Below, piece by piece: positions 16,512 through 25,389 of a stretch of DNA of 32,648 bases; positions within the stretch are counted from its first letter, which is position 1; the number at the start of each line of letters is the position of its first letter. A program made the position numbers and the translations under genes. Origin of the DNA: an uncultured Flavobacteriales bacterium (GTDB taxonomy: Bacteria > Bacteroidota > Bacteroidia > Flavobacteriales_D > Crocinitomicaceae); assembly GCA_913059205.1 (NCBI GenBank), contig CAJXRM010000030.1, positions 1 to 32,648 of the forward strand, read 5' to 3'. The notes below the pieces were generated by a model that saw nothing but the letters and a program-made list of their open reading frames with translations, searched no databases and had not been told where the DNA came from.

Positions 16512-17621
16512 ATGAAGCTTTATGTTGTAGCTGGTGAAGCATCGGGCGATTTACACGGGAGTAATATGATGAATGCGTTGCTTGATGAAAGCCCGGAAAT
16601 TCAGTTTCGTTTTTGGGGTGGCGACAGAATGAAAGCGATTCAGCCAGATGGACTAGCAAAACATATTAAGGAATTGGCATTTATGGGATTTGTAGAAGTG
16701 ATTGCAAACCTAGGAACGATTCTTAAAAATATTTCGTTTTGTAAAAAGGATATTGAAGCCTTTCAGCCAGATGCACTTGTACTGGTTGATTATCCAGGAT
16801 TTAACCTCCGAATTGCCGAATGGGCAAAGTCGAAAGGAATTAAAGTGTATTACTATATTTCACCATCTATTTGGGCTTGGAAAGAGTCGCGCGTGCATAA
16901 AATAAAGAAAGTTGTGGATCATATGTTTGTGATTCTTCCTTTTGAAAAGGCATTTTATGCGAAACACAATTATGAAGTTCAATATGTTGGTAATCCACTT
17001 ATTGATGAAATCGCAAAGTATAAAAAGGAAAATACGTCGACTGAGTTACGTTCAAAGTATAACTTGGACGTGCGACCAATTATTGCCGTTTTACCAGGGA
17101 GTAGAAAACAGGAAATTTCAAAGAAACTACCAATAATGTTGGAAGCATTAAGAGGAATTGATTCACATCAAATAGTTGTAGCTGGAGCGCCAAATTTAGA
17201 ATCTAGTTTTTATGAAAGTATTTCTAAAGATGCTCATGTAGTTTATGGTGAAACATATTCAGTTCTTGCAAACTCTGATTTGGCAGTAGTAACCTCTGGA
17301 ACTGCGACCTTGGAAACGGCCTTGTTTAAAGTCCCCGAAGTAGTTTGTTATAAAGGGAATGAGGTTTCGTATCGTATAGCAAAAAAGCTGGTGAAGGTGG
17401 ATTTCATTTCTTTGGTGAATTTAATCATGGGTAGAGAAGTGGTGAAGGAATTGATTCAAAAAGAGTGCAATCCTGTGCAAATTCGTGCTGAAATTGATTT
17501 GTTATTGAATGATTCAGGTTATCGAAAATCCATGGAAGATTCCTATGATGAACTTGAAGAAATGCTAGGTGGAGAAGGAGCAAGCAAGAAAGTAGCACAG
17601 TTCTTGTTAAAAACTATTTGA
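16512..17621 (+). CDS. lpxB: Lipid-A-disaccharide synthase
   Basis: LpxB joins UDP-2,3-diacylglucosamine and lipid X to form the lipid A disaccharide at the inner membrane. The protein has 369 residues. The N-terminal VVAGEASGDLHG (5-16), FMGFVEV, LVLVDYPGFNLR, SPSIWAWKESR, LPGSRKQEI and SGTATLETAL motifs define this GT19 family. It follows surE and the small membrane protein on one transcript. It is the window's direct evidence for lipid A and therefore a Gram-negative outer membrane. Very secure. Confidence 0.97.
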   Translation: MKLYVVAGEASGDLHGSNMMNALLDESPEIQFRFWGGDRMKAIQPDGLAKHIKELAFMGFVEVIANLGTILKNISFCKKDIEAFQPDALVLVDYPGFNLRIAEWAKSKGIKVYYYISPSIWAWKESRVHKIKKVVDHMFVILPFEKAFYAKHNYEVQYVGNPLIDEIAKYKKENTSTELRSKYNLDVRPIIAVLPGSRKQEISKKLPIMLEALRGIDSHQIVVAGAPNLESSFYESISKDAHVVYGETYSVLANSDLAVVTSGTATLETALFKVPEVVCYKGNEVSYRIAKKLVKVDFISLVNLIMGREVVKELIQKECNPVQIRAEIDLLLNDSGYRKSMEDSYDELEEMLGGEGASKKVAQFLLKTI

Positions 17622-17651
17622 TAGTTGTCAAAAAGGCATCCGTTTGTCCTT

Positions 17652-17659
17652 TAATTTTG
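17652..17659 (+). promoter_or_regulatory. TAnnTTTG box immediately before the SpoIID/LytB-like gene
   Basis: TAATTTTG matches the -7 consensus but ends only 4 nt before the GTG start at 17664. Transcription would begin at or just inside the gene, so the mRNA would be leaderless or start translation at the ATG 17697. It may also be a chance match. Confidence 0.3.
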
Positions 17660-17663
17660 TCGC

Positions 17664-18836
17664 GTGAACAAGTGTATTACCATTTTTCTGATTTTAATGA
17701 CTCACTTTCTGTTTGGTCAGGAAATGCGCATCGGAATTTTGCGTCAATACAAAGTTTCTAAAATTAGTTTAACTGTTGAGCGCGGTGTTTATGATGTGTA
17801 TGCAGATACCGCTTCAGTAACGCGGTTGATCGAAGGTGATAAAATTCAATTGAACTATTATAATAGCCGTGTTCAAGTCATCAAGAACGGCTTGGATTTG
17901 AAGCTCACGAATAAGGTTGAAATAGTTCCAACGACAGAAAATTCGGTAATTCAGTTCAATTCAGTTCAGCCAAGTTTTAAAACCAGATATTATCAAGATG
18001 GACTAGAAATTAAAGCATCTTCTGGAAATCTTACCTTGGTCAATTTAGTAGATATTGATAATTATTTAGGTGGTGTAATAGAATCAGAAGGAGGTGGAGG
18101 CCGTCACATCGAATATTATAAAGTTCAAGCATTAATGAGTCGAACCTATGCTTTGAAAAATTTGAAACGTCACGAAAAAGATGGCTTTCAACTGTGTGAT
18201 GGAGTCCACTGCCAAGCGTATCACAATATGTTGCGACACACTCCTTCAATAAACGAGGCTGTAAAAGCTACTTCGGGAATGGTAATGGTAGATAATCGAA
18301 ATAGTTTGATTACAAGTTACTTCTCAGCAAATTGTGGTGGTCAAACCTGTGATGCTGCGTATGTTTGGAACACATCTGTACCATATGTTGAGACGTTTAA
18401 AGATACCTTCTGTATTCACACGAGGCAAGCTACTTGGGAAAAGAGGATTAGCAAAACACAATGGGATACTTATTTAAATAAAGAATTTGGATTCAATCGC
18501 TTGCCAATTGGAAAAAGTGACGAGCGTTATTCATTTATTCAAGAAGATAGAAAAGCCTTTTTTATTCACCCATCTTTAGGAGTTCCACTGCGTGATTTAA
18601 GACAAGAATTCAATTTAAAGTCGACCTATTTTAGCACACGTCTGGAAGGAAATGAAGTGGTATTAACGGGACGTGGTTTTGGTCACGGTGTTGGCTTGTG
18701 TCAAGAAGGAGCAATGAATATGGCAATAAATGGCTTTTCATATGAACAAATCGCGTTGTTCTATTTTCACAATGTCTCAATTATTGATTATTACCGCGGA
18801 CAGTTTTTCAATCAGCACGAAGAAAAACACGATTAA
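17664..18836 (+). CDS. SpoIID/LytB-domain protein (putative lytic transglycosylase)
   Basis: SpoIID-family enzymes cleave denuded peptidoglycan glycan strands. The 390-residue protein has a signal peptide (about 1-18, ending F-G-Q) and the SpoIID/LytB domain from about residue 120. The catalytic-Glu segment GGVIESEGG (Glu142 by alignment to GVVPSE) is followed by KVQALMSRTYAL, then SANCGGQT and the C-terminal GRGFGHGVGLCQEGA signature. A GTG start at 17664 is needed for the full signal peptide; ATG 17697 would truncate it. The gene lies 42 nt after lpxB and its stop shares bases with the convergent DivIC stop. No sporulation is implied; homologues are widespread in Bacteroidota. Confidence 0.9.
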   Translation: MNKCITIFLILMTHFLFGQEMRIGILRQYKVSKISLTVERGVYDVYADTASVTRLIEGDKIQLNYYNSRVQVIKNGLDLKLTNKVEIVPTTENSVIQFNSVQPSFKTRYYQDGLEIKASSGNLTLVNLVDIDNYLGGVIESEGGGGRHIEYYKVQALMSRTYALKNLKRHEKDGFQLCDGVHCQAYHNMLRHTPSINEAVKATSGMVMVDNRNSLITSYFSANCGGQTCDAAYVWNTSVPYVETFKDTFCIHTRQATWEKRISKTQWDTYLNKEFGFNRLPIGKSDERYSFIQEDRKAFFIHPSLGVPLRDLRQEFNLKSTYFSTRLEGNEVVLTGRGFGHGVGLCQEGAMNMAINGFSYEQIALFYFHNVSIIDYYRGQFFNQHEEKHD

Positions 18837-19129
18837 TTTTCGACTGATTTATCGTAGATCACAAATAAATCTTCGTCATCCATTTTGAAGTATTTCTTTT
18901 CCCTAGCGAAGCGTTCTACTTCGCTTTTCGATTTTAGCTTTTTGAGAATACCCGTTGTCGTTTTTAATTCGGTAGTTAATTCCACTTTTTTCGTCTCCAA
19001 TTGACTTAGTTTAGTAGAGTTGGAAATCATGGTGAACATATCGTTTTCATCTAAAAACAGCGAGTATGTAACAAATACAATAATTGTAATTATGAATTTG
19101 TTTTTTAGATACGGATGCACTTTTCTCAT
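18833..19129 (-). CDS. DivIC/FtsB-like septum formation initiator protein
   Basis: A small bitopic divisome protein of 98 residues: a short cytoplasmic basic N-terminus, one membrane helix (about 11-28), and a periplasmic coiled coil (about 36-72) followed by ERFAREKKYFKMDDEDLFVI, a C-terminal pattern typical of the FtsB/DivIC family. Its partner in the family is FtsL/FtsQ, and neither gene is in the window. The stop codon overlaps the convergent SpoIID gene's stop in the palindrome TTAA. The gene stands alone, downstream of a terminator (19201-19235). Confidence 0.87.
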   Translation of the reverse strand: MRKVHPYLKNKFIITIIVFVTYSLFLDENDMFTMISNSTKLSQLETKKVELTTELKTTTGILKKLKSKSEVERFAREKKYFKMDDEDLFVIYDKSVEN

Positions 19130-19200
19130 GGAATAAAATTAATACAATTGAAAGATCGGATGAAACTAGTGTCAAATTGTTTTAAAACGGGAATTGTTGA

Positions 19201-19235
19201 AACAAAAAAAAAGACCCTCAAATGAAGGTCTTTTT
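19201..19235 (-). terminator. Intrinsic terminator after the secreted helical protein gene
   Basis: AAAAAGACC (19208-19216) and GGTCTTTTT (19227-19235) form a stem around a 10-nt loop. On the minus strand it ends in a long T run. It lies 18 nt past the stop of the 19254-19988 gene and before the DivIC gene. Confidence 0.85.
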
Positions 19236-19253
19236 CCGTATCAATCTATTTAA

Positions 19254-19988
19254 TTAGTTGATAATATTATCGTAACGTTCTTTCCAGTCATCATCGTTTT
19301 CAAACCAATGCGCGACTTTATTCAATAGCTCACGTGCTTTGTCTTGTTGTCTACTTTCGTTTAATGCAGCTGCTGAACGAAGAACACCAATTTTTAACAT
19401 GCTTTTGTCCGCTTCGCTCCAGTTTTGAATACTCTCAACAGTTTTTAAACTTGCATCAGCTTCTTGCCATAATGATCGTGCAGTTGTTTTGTCTTCAGCT
19501 TTGTATTTACACACTCCCATCACATATTTAATTCCTGCTTCATTTTGAGTAATTTTCATGTAACGAACAGCCCAACCATATGCTTTTTGAGCACTTCCTG
19601 AAGCCAATTCATTATCAATAACTTCAAATAAACTTTTTTGAAACAACTCAACAAATTCGCTATGCTCTTCTATTGTTGAACCATTAGACGCTTTCATATC
19701 GTATTTGATTCCTTTACCCAAAGCACTAATTGCGTCTTTATAGGCGTTTTTGAAATCTTCGTTGTCTGTTCCAGAAAGAGAAACTTTATATAAGCCTTTT
19801 GCCAACCAAATGTATGGAAGTACATCCTTTTTGGTTTTATCATTCTCAGTATAACCTGAAGCTACTTTAGCCAACTTTTCATAGTTCGCATCTGCATACA
19901 GGATTTTTAAATCATCGTATTTTGGAGCTTGAGAAAAAGAGATTTGTGTTATGAATAATAAACACAGTAGAGTAAGTACATTTTTCAT
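19254..19988 (-). CDS. Secreted TPR-like helical protein, function unknown
   Basis: I do not recognise a specific family. The 244 residues start with a signal peptide (MKNVLTLLCLLFITQISFS, cleaved near A-Q-A) and continue as helical pairs with TPR-like spacing (YIWLAKGLYKVSL, AYGWAVRYMKITQ, YVMGVCKYKAEDKTTARSLWQEA). No lipobox Cys is present, so a soluble periplasmic scaffold is plausible. It sits between a two-part promoter candidate (20053-20085) and an intrinsic terminator, so it is a single-gene unit. A binding role is inferred from the repeat-like helices. Confidence 0.82.
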   Translation of the reverse strand: MKNVLTLLCLLFITQISFSQAPKYDDLKILYADANYEKLAKVASGYTENDKTKKDVLPYIWLAKGLYKVSLSGTDNEDFKNAYKDAISALGKGIKYDMKASNGSTIEEHSEFVELFQKSLFEVIDNELASGSAQKAYGWAVRYMKITQNEAGIKYVMGVCKYKAEDKTTARSLWQEADASLKTVESIQNWSEADKSMLKIGVLRSAAALNESRQQDKARELLNKVAHWFENDDDWKERYDNIIN

Positions 19989-20052
19989 CTTAAATAATTT
20001 TTTTCAATGATTAATTCAAATACTATGCCGTAAATTTCGACACGTATTATAC

Positions 20053-20085
20053 CAAAGTTATGATTTTTTTTGAATCTTAGCTCAA
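20053..20085 (-). promoter_or_regulatory. Two-part Bacteroidota promoter of the secreted helical protein gene
   Basis: On the minus strand TTG (20085-20083) and TAACTTTG (20060-20053) are spaced by 22 nt, matching TTG-N17-23-TAnnTTTG. It overlaps the last codons of the mutase gene. The leader would be about 58 nt. Confidence 0.5.
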
Positions 20086-22214
20086 TCGTAGCTTTTTATT
20101 AATAGCGCTAAAATGTCTTGCGCCGCTTTCGAAATTTTTGTTCCAGGACCGAAAACACCAAACACTCCAGCTTCGTATAAAAAGTCATAATCTTGCTGTG
20201 GAATGACTCCTCCGGCAATTACCATAATATCTTCGCGCCCTAATTTTTTAAGTTCATCAATTACTTTAGGAACAAGGGTTTTATGTCCCGCCGCCAACGA
20301 TGAAACACCTAAAATATGCACGTCATTCTCCACTGCTTGTTTTGCTGCTTCTTCTGGCGTTTGGAAAAGTGGTCCGATGTCAACATCGAAACCAATATCA
20401 GCGAATGACGTTGCAATAACTTTTGCGCCTCTGTCGTGACCGTCTTGTCCCATTTTTGCAACCATAATACGCGGTCTTCTTCCTTCTAGTTGACTGAATT
20501 TATCAGCCATTTCTTTTGCGGTATTGAAATCGTTGTCTCCCATAGATTCTGATGAATAAACGCCGTTAATTGAGCGAATTGTAGCTTGGTATCTTCCAAA
20601 TGCATTTTCAAGAGCAGTTGAAATTTCTCCCAGAGAAGCTCTTTCGCGTGCACATCGAACAGCAATTTCTAATAAATTGCCATTTCCACTTTTAGCAGCT
20701 TCAGTCAATTCATTTAGTAATGTCGTTACCGTTTCTTGATTGCGATTTGCTTTCAGTTGATTCAATCTATCGATTTGAGAATCGCGTACTTTGGCATTGT
20801 CAACATCCAAAATGTCGATTTCATCTTGTACTTCTAATTCATAGCGATTTACACCAACTATGATATCTTTATTTGAATCAATTCGTGCTTGTTTTCGCGC
20901 TGCAGCCTCTTCAATTCTCATTTTTGGAAGTCCAGTTTCAATGGCTTTCGCCATTCCACCTAATTCTTCAACTTCGCAAATTAATTCCCATGCTTTTTCT
21001 ACCAATTCTTCAGTTAGCTTCTCCACGAAATAGCTTCCTCCCAATGGATCAACGTGTTGAGTGATTCCCGTTTCTTCTTGCAAGAAAATTTGTGTGTTTC
21101 GTGCAATTCGAGCCGAGAAATCCGTTGGTAAAGCAATTGCTTCGTCCAATGCGTTTGTGTGCAAGGATTGCGTTCCACCGAGCGCTGCTGCCAGTGCTTC
21201 AATACATGTTCGAGCAACATTGTTAAACGGATCTTGTTCTGTTAAACTCCATCCAGACGTTTGGCAGTGCGTTCGAAGAGCAAGCGATTTATCGTTTTTA
21301 GGGTTAAATTCTTGCACCATTTTCGCCCAAAGAATTCGTCCTGCCCTCATTTTGGCAACTTCAGAAAAATGATCCATTCCAATCGCCCAGAAAAAACTCA
21401 AACGTGGAGCAAATTCATCAATGTCCATTCCAGCTTTCGTTCCAGCGCGTAAGTATTCTAAACCATCTGCAAGTGTATATGCCAATTCGATTGAAGTCGT
21501 TGCACCAGCTTCTTGCATGTGGTAACCCGAGATTGAAATCGAATTGAAACGCGGCATGTTTTCCGCCGTGTAAGCGAAAATATCAGAAATAATTCGCATC
21601 GATGGTAGAGGAGGGTAGATGTACGTATTTCGTACCATGAATTCCTTCAAAATGTCGTTTTGAATTGTACCAGAAAGGTCTTTTTGACTTACACCTTGTT
21701 CTTCTGCTGCAACAATGTAAAATGCCATGATTGGAAGTACTGCTCCGTTCATGGTCATAGAAACAGACATTTTATCTAACGGAATTTGATCGAACAATAC
21801 TTTCATGTCTAATATTGAATCGATAGCAACTCCCGCTTTTCCAACGTCTCCTTCAACTCGAGGATGGTCTGAATCGTAACCTCGATGTGTCGCTAAATCA
21901 AATGCAACAGACAATCCTTTCTGTCCTGCGGCCAAATTTCTTCTGTAAAATGCATTCGATTCTTCAGCAGTTGAAAATCCTGCATATTGCCGAACGGTCC
22001 ATGGACGAATCGCGTACATTGAACTATACGGTCCTCGCAAATAAGGCGCAATTCCCGAAACAAAACCAATGTGATTCGTAGATTCAATATCTTTTGCCGA
22101 ATATGAGTTTTTCAATTCAATTTTATCAGCATTCGTGTGTATTACTTCTGTTTCAATTGTTTTTGTATCGACAATTGATTCATACGGTATTTGGTTAAAA
22201 CTTACTCTTTTCAT
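20082..22214 (-). CDS. mutB: Methylmalonyl-CoA mutase large (catalytic) subunit
   Basis: The B12-dependent enzyme interconverts methylmalonyl-CoA and succinyl-CoA in propionate and odd-chain metabolism. The ATG at 22214 gives 710 residues, the family length; a longer in-frame start at 22286 lies within mutA and is rejected. The TIM-barrel catalytic domain ([39 protein letters not shown]) spans about 1-550. A C-terminal cobalamin domain carries [11 protein letters not shown], which contains the DxHxxG lower-ligand His, with the later SSLAAGH and AGGVIPQQD segments. ATGA overlap with mutA suggests coupled translation. Very secure. Confidence 0.97.
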   Translation of the reverse strand: MKRVSFNQIPYESIVDTKTIETEVIHTNADKIELKNSYSAKDIESTNHIGFVSGIAPYLRGPYSSMYAIRPWTVRQYAGFSTAEESNAFYRRNLAAGQKGLSVAFDLATHRGYDSDHPRVEGDVGKAGVAIDSILDMKVLFDQIPLDKMSVSMTMNGAVLPIMAFYIVAAEEQGVSQKDLSGTIQNDILKEFMVRNTYIYPPLPSMRIISDIFAYTAENMPRFNSISISGYHMQEAGATTSIELAYTLADGLEYLRAGTKAGMDIDEFAPRLSFFWAIGMDHFSEVAKMRAGRILWAKMVQEFNPKNDKSLALRTHCQTSGWSLTEQDPFNNVARTCIEALAAALGGTQSLHTNALDEAIALPTDFSARIARNTQIFLQEETGITQHVDPLGGSYFVEKLTEELVEKAWELICEVEELGGMAKAIETGLPKMRIEEAAARKQARIDSNKDIIVGVNRYELEVQDEIDILDVDNAKVRDSQIDRLNQLKANRNQETVTTLLNELTEAAKSGNGNLLEIAVRCARERASLGEISTALENAFGRYQATIRSINGVYSSESMGDNDFNTAKEMADKFSQLEGRRPRIMVAKMGQDGHDRGAKVIATSFADIGFDVDIGPLFQTPEEAAKQAVENDVHILGVSSLAAGHKTLVPKVIDELKKLGREDIMVIAGGVIPQQDYDFLYEAGVFGVFGPGTKISKAAQDILALLIKSYD

Positions 22215-23557
22215 ACCGTTTGCGTTGTTAATTCGTTTTCTAAAATCAATGTTGGAAGCCCTAAATAAGACGAAGGTAGTTTCCATGAAGTATTTATTTC
22301 TTCAGGATTTTTGAATTTATTCATTCCGATTCCCACCGTTTTTCCACTTACAAAAGCTTCAATTCGTTGTTCACGTTTTTGGCGAATAGCTTCAAACAAT
22401 TCTTTTCGAGTCGTTTCATTTATTGTTCCACCTTTGGCATCTATTTTCTGGAACAATTCCCATGCTTTCATCGCAATTTGGTCAGTTAGTAGCTCAATTG
22501 AGTAACTTCCACCAAGTGGATCAACCACTTTCGCTAAATAGGATTCTTCTTGAAGAATTGTTGAGATATTAATCGCCATTCGTTGTGCTAAAACACTTGT
22601 TCCTTTCGTTGAATACATGTCGTGAGGAAGAACAAGGATAGAATGAACGCCGCTTGTTGCAGCTGACATTGCTTCAGTAGTTTGACGTAATAAATTTGTG
22701 TGAGGATCGAATACTGATTTGTTTGAATGGCCAATTTGAGCATTGATGTTACACGTGTACGAACAGTTATGTTGTGGTTCGTACGCACGAATTACTTTAG
22801 CCCATAAACGCTTTATACTTCTGATTTTTGCAATTTCATAAAAGTAATTCGAACCTATTCCGATGGTGAAATTAATGCAGGCGCTCGCTTGATCGATTGA
22901 AAATCCGGCATTCATGAGTTTTACAATGTATTCATGACCAGTGCTCAAGCAAAACGCAATTTCTTGCCACGTTGTCGCTCCAGCTTGTTGAATAGCAAAT
23001 CCATTTACTTCACAAAAGCGCGCTTGTTGTTTTGAATAGTTAGACGCAATTTTTTCTAGTTCAATACCATCACTTTTAAGAAAGTCAAACTGCACATCCA
23101 TTTGAAATGAATTGGCACGTTGAATAGCTGATAACTGTTCAAAAGCATCCAATGTTGAAATAGAAAACTGTGTTTCTATGAATTCCAATTGAACTTCGTT
23201 TAGAACGGTTGTCCAGTTTGTATTTGCTTTTGTTTGCTCGAAAATCAGCATGTCGGCGCCCAAATTCAAAACTTCCAACGCTTCTTTGTTTGCTGTTTTT
23301 TCATCGGTAACAACAATTCGAGATCCGTTTTTCCATTCGTTACTCGGTGTATTCATTCCACGCGTGAAAGGAAAGTTTCCGGCAGTTTCTGGTGAAGATG
23401 TAATGTCTTCTTGGTGCGTGTAACTAGTAAACTCGATTTCTTCAATCGCGTCAGTTGTTTTTAGCACAGATGGATCTTTTCCTTTGAGGTCAGCAATTAG
23501 TTTTGCTTCCCATTCTGCTTTGTTAACAGCGTTAAATGGTTTAAAAAAATCACTCAT
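22211..23557 (-). CDS. mutA: Methylmalonyl-CoA mutase small subunit
   Basis: The non-catalytic partner of MutB. Its 448 residues show the barrel-domain homology ([42 protein letters not shown]), but the protein ends before a cobalamin-binding domain. That makes it shorter than the roughly 600-residue subunits of Propionibacterium or Porphyromonas; the short form occurs in flavobacteria, so it is not evidently broken. It overlaps the EI24-like gene by 8 nt and mutB by 4 nt. Confidence 0.93.
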   Translation of the reverse strand: MSDFFKPFNAVNKAEWEAKLIADLKGKDPSVLKTTDAIEEIEFTSYTHQEDITSSPETAGNFPFTRGMNTPSNEWKNGSRIVVTDEKTANKEALEVLNLGADMLIFEQTKANTNWTTVLNEVQLEFIETQFSISTLDAFEQLSAIQRANSFQMDVQFDFLKSDGIELEKIASNYSKQQARFCEVNGFAIQQAGATTWQEIAFCLSTGHEYIVKLMNAGFSIDQASACINFTIGIGSNYFYEIAKIRSIKRLWAKVIRAYEPQHNCSYTCNINAQIGHSNKSVFDPHTNLLRQTTEAMSAATSGVHSILVLPHDMYSTKGTSVLAQRMAINISTILQEESYLAKVVDPLGGSYSIELLTDQIAMKAWELFQKIDAKGGTINETTRKELFEAIRQKREQRIEAFVSGKTVGIGMNKFKNPEEINTSWKLPSSYLGLPTLILENELTTQTV

Positions 23558-24314
23558 TGTTTTCGGTTGTTTTCAATTCTTTTTGTTTGGGTAATCTCTT
23601 TTTTATGTATAGAAAAACAATTGTTGAAACCATTACGGTTACAACGGGCGCTATTGGAATTCCAATAACGGGAATAGAGTAGATGATTAAAAATATGGCA
23701 CCAGTCAATAACATGGAAAGTGGTTTAGAAAAAGCGAATCCCAATGTTCCAAAAACACCTGCTTGATCACGTTCTAAAGCAAAATCGTAAAATGCCATAC
23801 CATAAAAAAAGGCAGAAATTACGAAGAACATGATTCCGTCTATGAATCCAAGTCCAAAAATCCACGAAACGATGTAATAAAAGACCAAAAATGATATTTC
23901 GAGTGTTACAGCAATCATGACGATAAATACCATTCGAATGATGTCGTTGATAAATCGTGCGATGGATGAAGTGTAATTTGTTCCGGTGAGTTGAGTGTCC
24001 AATCGTTCGGAAAGTACAGTGTTAAATGGCGATAAAAGTGTGATTACCGCAAAAATGTAAATTTGATCGACCAAAAATCCCCAAAAACCAAAAAAACCTT
24101 CTACTCCAGAGTTTATTATTCCTTTTCCCCAGCCCAACCATGAATCGTCCGCTTCCATTAGAAAAGTTTCAGCAACTAGACTTGTGTGATAGCTGAATAA
24201 CAAATAAATAATGGTTAAAACTCCTCCTGGAATAAAGAAAAGCAGGTAGTTACCCTTGAAGAACTCTTTAAAAGTTATGGTCAATGCATCAATATGATAT
24301 TTGATTGAATTCAT
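23550..24314 (-). CDS. EI24/CysZ-like integral membrane protein
   Basis: A 254-residue membrane protein of the EI24 (DUF540) family that includes CysZ sulfate transporters. It has the N-terminal amphipathic segment (ITFKEFFKGNYLLFF) and several hydrophobic helices (about 25-45, 75-100, 125-170, 195-235). The tail is basic and charged ([17 protein letters not shown]). Sulfate uptake is known only for some members, so the substrate is open. Its end overlaps mutA by 8 nt, and a 53-residue membrane gene ends 34 nt upstream, so it may be transcribed with the mutase genes. Confidence 0.82.
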   Translation of the reverse strand: MNSIKYHIDALTITFKEFFKGNYLLFFIPGGVLTIIYLLFSYHTSLVAETFLMEADDSWLGWGKGIINSGVEGFFGFWGFLVDQIYIFAVITLLSPFNTVLSERLDTQLTGTNYTSSIARFINDIIRMVFIVMIAVTLEISFLVFYYIVSWIFGLGFIDGIMFFVISAFFYGMAFYDFALERDQAGVFGTLGFAFSKPLSMLLTGAIFLIIYSIPVIGIPIAPVVTVMVSTIVFLYIKKRLPKQKELKTTENNE

Positions 24315-24348
24315 ATGGTAATTTACGAATTCAAATTTAACAATTCTA

Positions 24349-24510
24349 TTACAGAATTCTTTTTAAAAGCATATATATTCCCGCGTAAATTATTCCAATA
24401 CCCAAAAACAGTTGAACTCTTGAAGTATAGCCGCGGCGTTTCCAATACAACCAGTTAATTGTTCCGAGGATAAGAGCTGGAATGATTGGATAGAGGAAGA
24501 TGTTGGGCAT
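24349..24510 (-). CDS. 53-residue membrane microprotein, function unknown
   Basis: A short unannotated-looking reading frame on the minus strand, ATG at 24510 and TAA at 24349-24351. It encodes 53 residues with two hydrophobic segments (about 4-22 and 33-50) joined by a basic loop W-K-R-R-G-Y-T-S-R, a helical-hairpin layout, and a basic tail (KRIL). The N-terminal P-N-I-F-L-Y-P-I-I-P-A is proline rich. It is 34 nt upstream of the EI24-like gene on the same strand. I do not recognise the family. Coding is supported by the structure-like composition, not by homology. Confidence 0.65.
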   Translation of the reverse strand: MPNIFLYPIIPALILGTINWLYWKRRGYTSRVQLFLGIGIIYAGIYMLLKRIL

Positions 24511-24664
24511 TTTGTTATTTGTGGGTCATTATCAAGCGGATATGTGCACCGGTACTCATATCCCCAATATATATTTAACATCTAAAATAATCATTAAACC
24601 ATTATCACATAACATTGTATCCGATACTACACGATTGTAAGTGTTTGTATATCGAATAAATAAA

Positions 24665-25120
24665 TTATACTTCAATTCCAAACTGCGCCAAATGGTGTGT
24701 AATGTGTTTTGATTGCATGAGTTTCCATAATTCAAAATCCAAATCACCAAAATAAGGGTGAAGAGTGGTTGTTTTTGGTTGCATCGCAAAGTGGCTTTCG
24801 AAATTACGCCAATCGCTTTTAAAATCGGAAATAGCGCTTTGAATGTTGTTGTTTCTAACAGGCGTTTCGGGTTTTGCAAACACAGCTTCAAAGTTTCTAG
24901 GCAAGGAAGCGTCTGTTCTTAGGAAGTCCTGTGCGTACTTTACTTTGTTTTCAGGAATTTGCAAAGGGATTGTATGATCTCCGCATGCCAGTCTAATACT
25001 GTCAGAAAGGTGTTCAACCATTCGCTGAGCGGACATGCTTCCCCACAAAGGCTTATCAGTTTCTTTTAGTTTCTCCAGTTTTGTAACAATTACGTCTAAT
25101 GAAGGTTCGATAAATGCCAT
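24665..25120 (-). CDS. DinB-fold protein (DUF1569-like)
   Basis: A 151-residue DUF1569-type member of the DinB/YfiT superfamily. Diagnostic segments are KPLWGSMSAQRMVEHLSDS near the N-terminus and HPYFGDLDFELWKLMQSKHITHHLAQFGI at the C-terminus, with His residues positioned for metal binding. No signal peptide is seen. Function is unknown for this family. Between it and the microprotein gene lie 154 nt holding only a short hairpin (GGATATG/CATATCC, 24538-24563). Its upstream side abuts the CAAAG repeat element. Confidence 0.82.
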   Translation of the reverse strand: MAFIEPSLDVIVTKLEKLKETDKPLWGSMSAQRMVEHLSDSIRLACGDHTIPLQIPENKVKYAQDFLRTDASLPRNFEAVFAKPETPVRNNNIQSAISDFKSDWRNFESHFAMQPKTTTLHPYFGDLDFELWKLMQSKHITHHLAQFGIEV

Positions 25121-25166
25121 AGCTTTTTATTTGTATACAATACTACAAAAAATGTTGTAAAGTTTT

Positions 25167-25375
25167 ACCGCAAAGACGCAAAGCTAAGGGGGAATGGATT
25201 ACTGAAAATTAAGGTCTCAAAGCATCAATAAATTAACATTGAAATTCATGGAGTTGTGTTGCTGAAAAATTCACTGCTAAGCCCGCAGATGAGCATAAGG
25301 CGCAGCGTCTTTTAGTTTTTTTTAACCGTTAAAGAAGTTCTTAGCGAACTTTGTGTCTTTGTGACCTTTGCAGTT
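25167..25375. repeat. Degenerate CAAAG-rich inverted-repeat element
   Basis: The left arm (25167-25188) reads ACCGCAAAGACGCAAAG then CTAAG. The right arm, on the opposite strand (25375-25337), reads AACTGCAAAGGTCACAAAG, then ACACAAAG and TTCGCTAAG. Both are arrays of a (C/A)(G/A)CAAAG unit every 7-9 nt, pointing inward. The 150 nt between hold related but decayed words (GCTAAGCCCGCAGATGAGC, AAGGCGCAG). No reading frame fits. CAAAG-type intergenic repeats occur in many Bacteroidota genomes; I cannot name this one. It fills the 269-nt spacer 25121-25389. Confidence 0.6.
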
Positions 25376-25389
25376 TAAAAAAAAGAAAA

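Noticed and set aside
17664..18836. Sporulation gene
   Set aside because: SpoIID/LytB domains are widespread in non-sporulating Bacteroidota, and no other sporulation genes are present.
22215..22286. Longer MutB start inside mutA
   Set aside because: The extra residues are out-of-frame mutA sequence, while ATG 22214 gives the usual length and an ATGA overlap.
22211..23557. MutA as a truncated pseudogene because the cobalamin domain is missing
   Set aside because: The frame is intact, both junctions overlap neighbours cleanly, and short small subunits are normal in flavobacteria.
24538..24563. Regulatory hairpin GGATATG/CATATCC before the microprotein gene
   Set aside because: Only seven pairs with no T-tract or leader logic; likely chance or a decayed repeat.
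24556..24891. 111-residue frame on the minus strand
   Set aside because: It overlaps the DUF1569-like gene in another frame and has no protein-like features.
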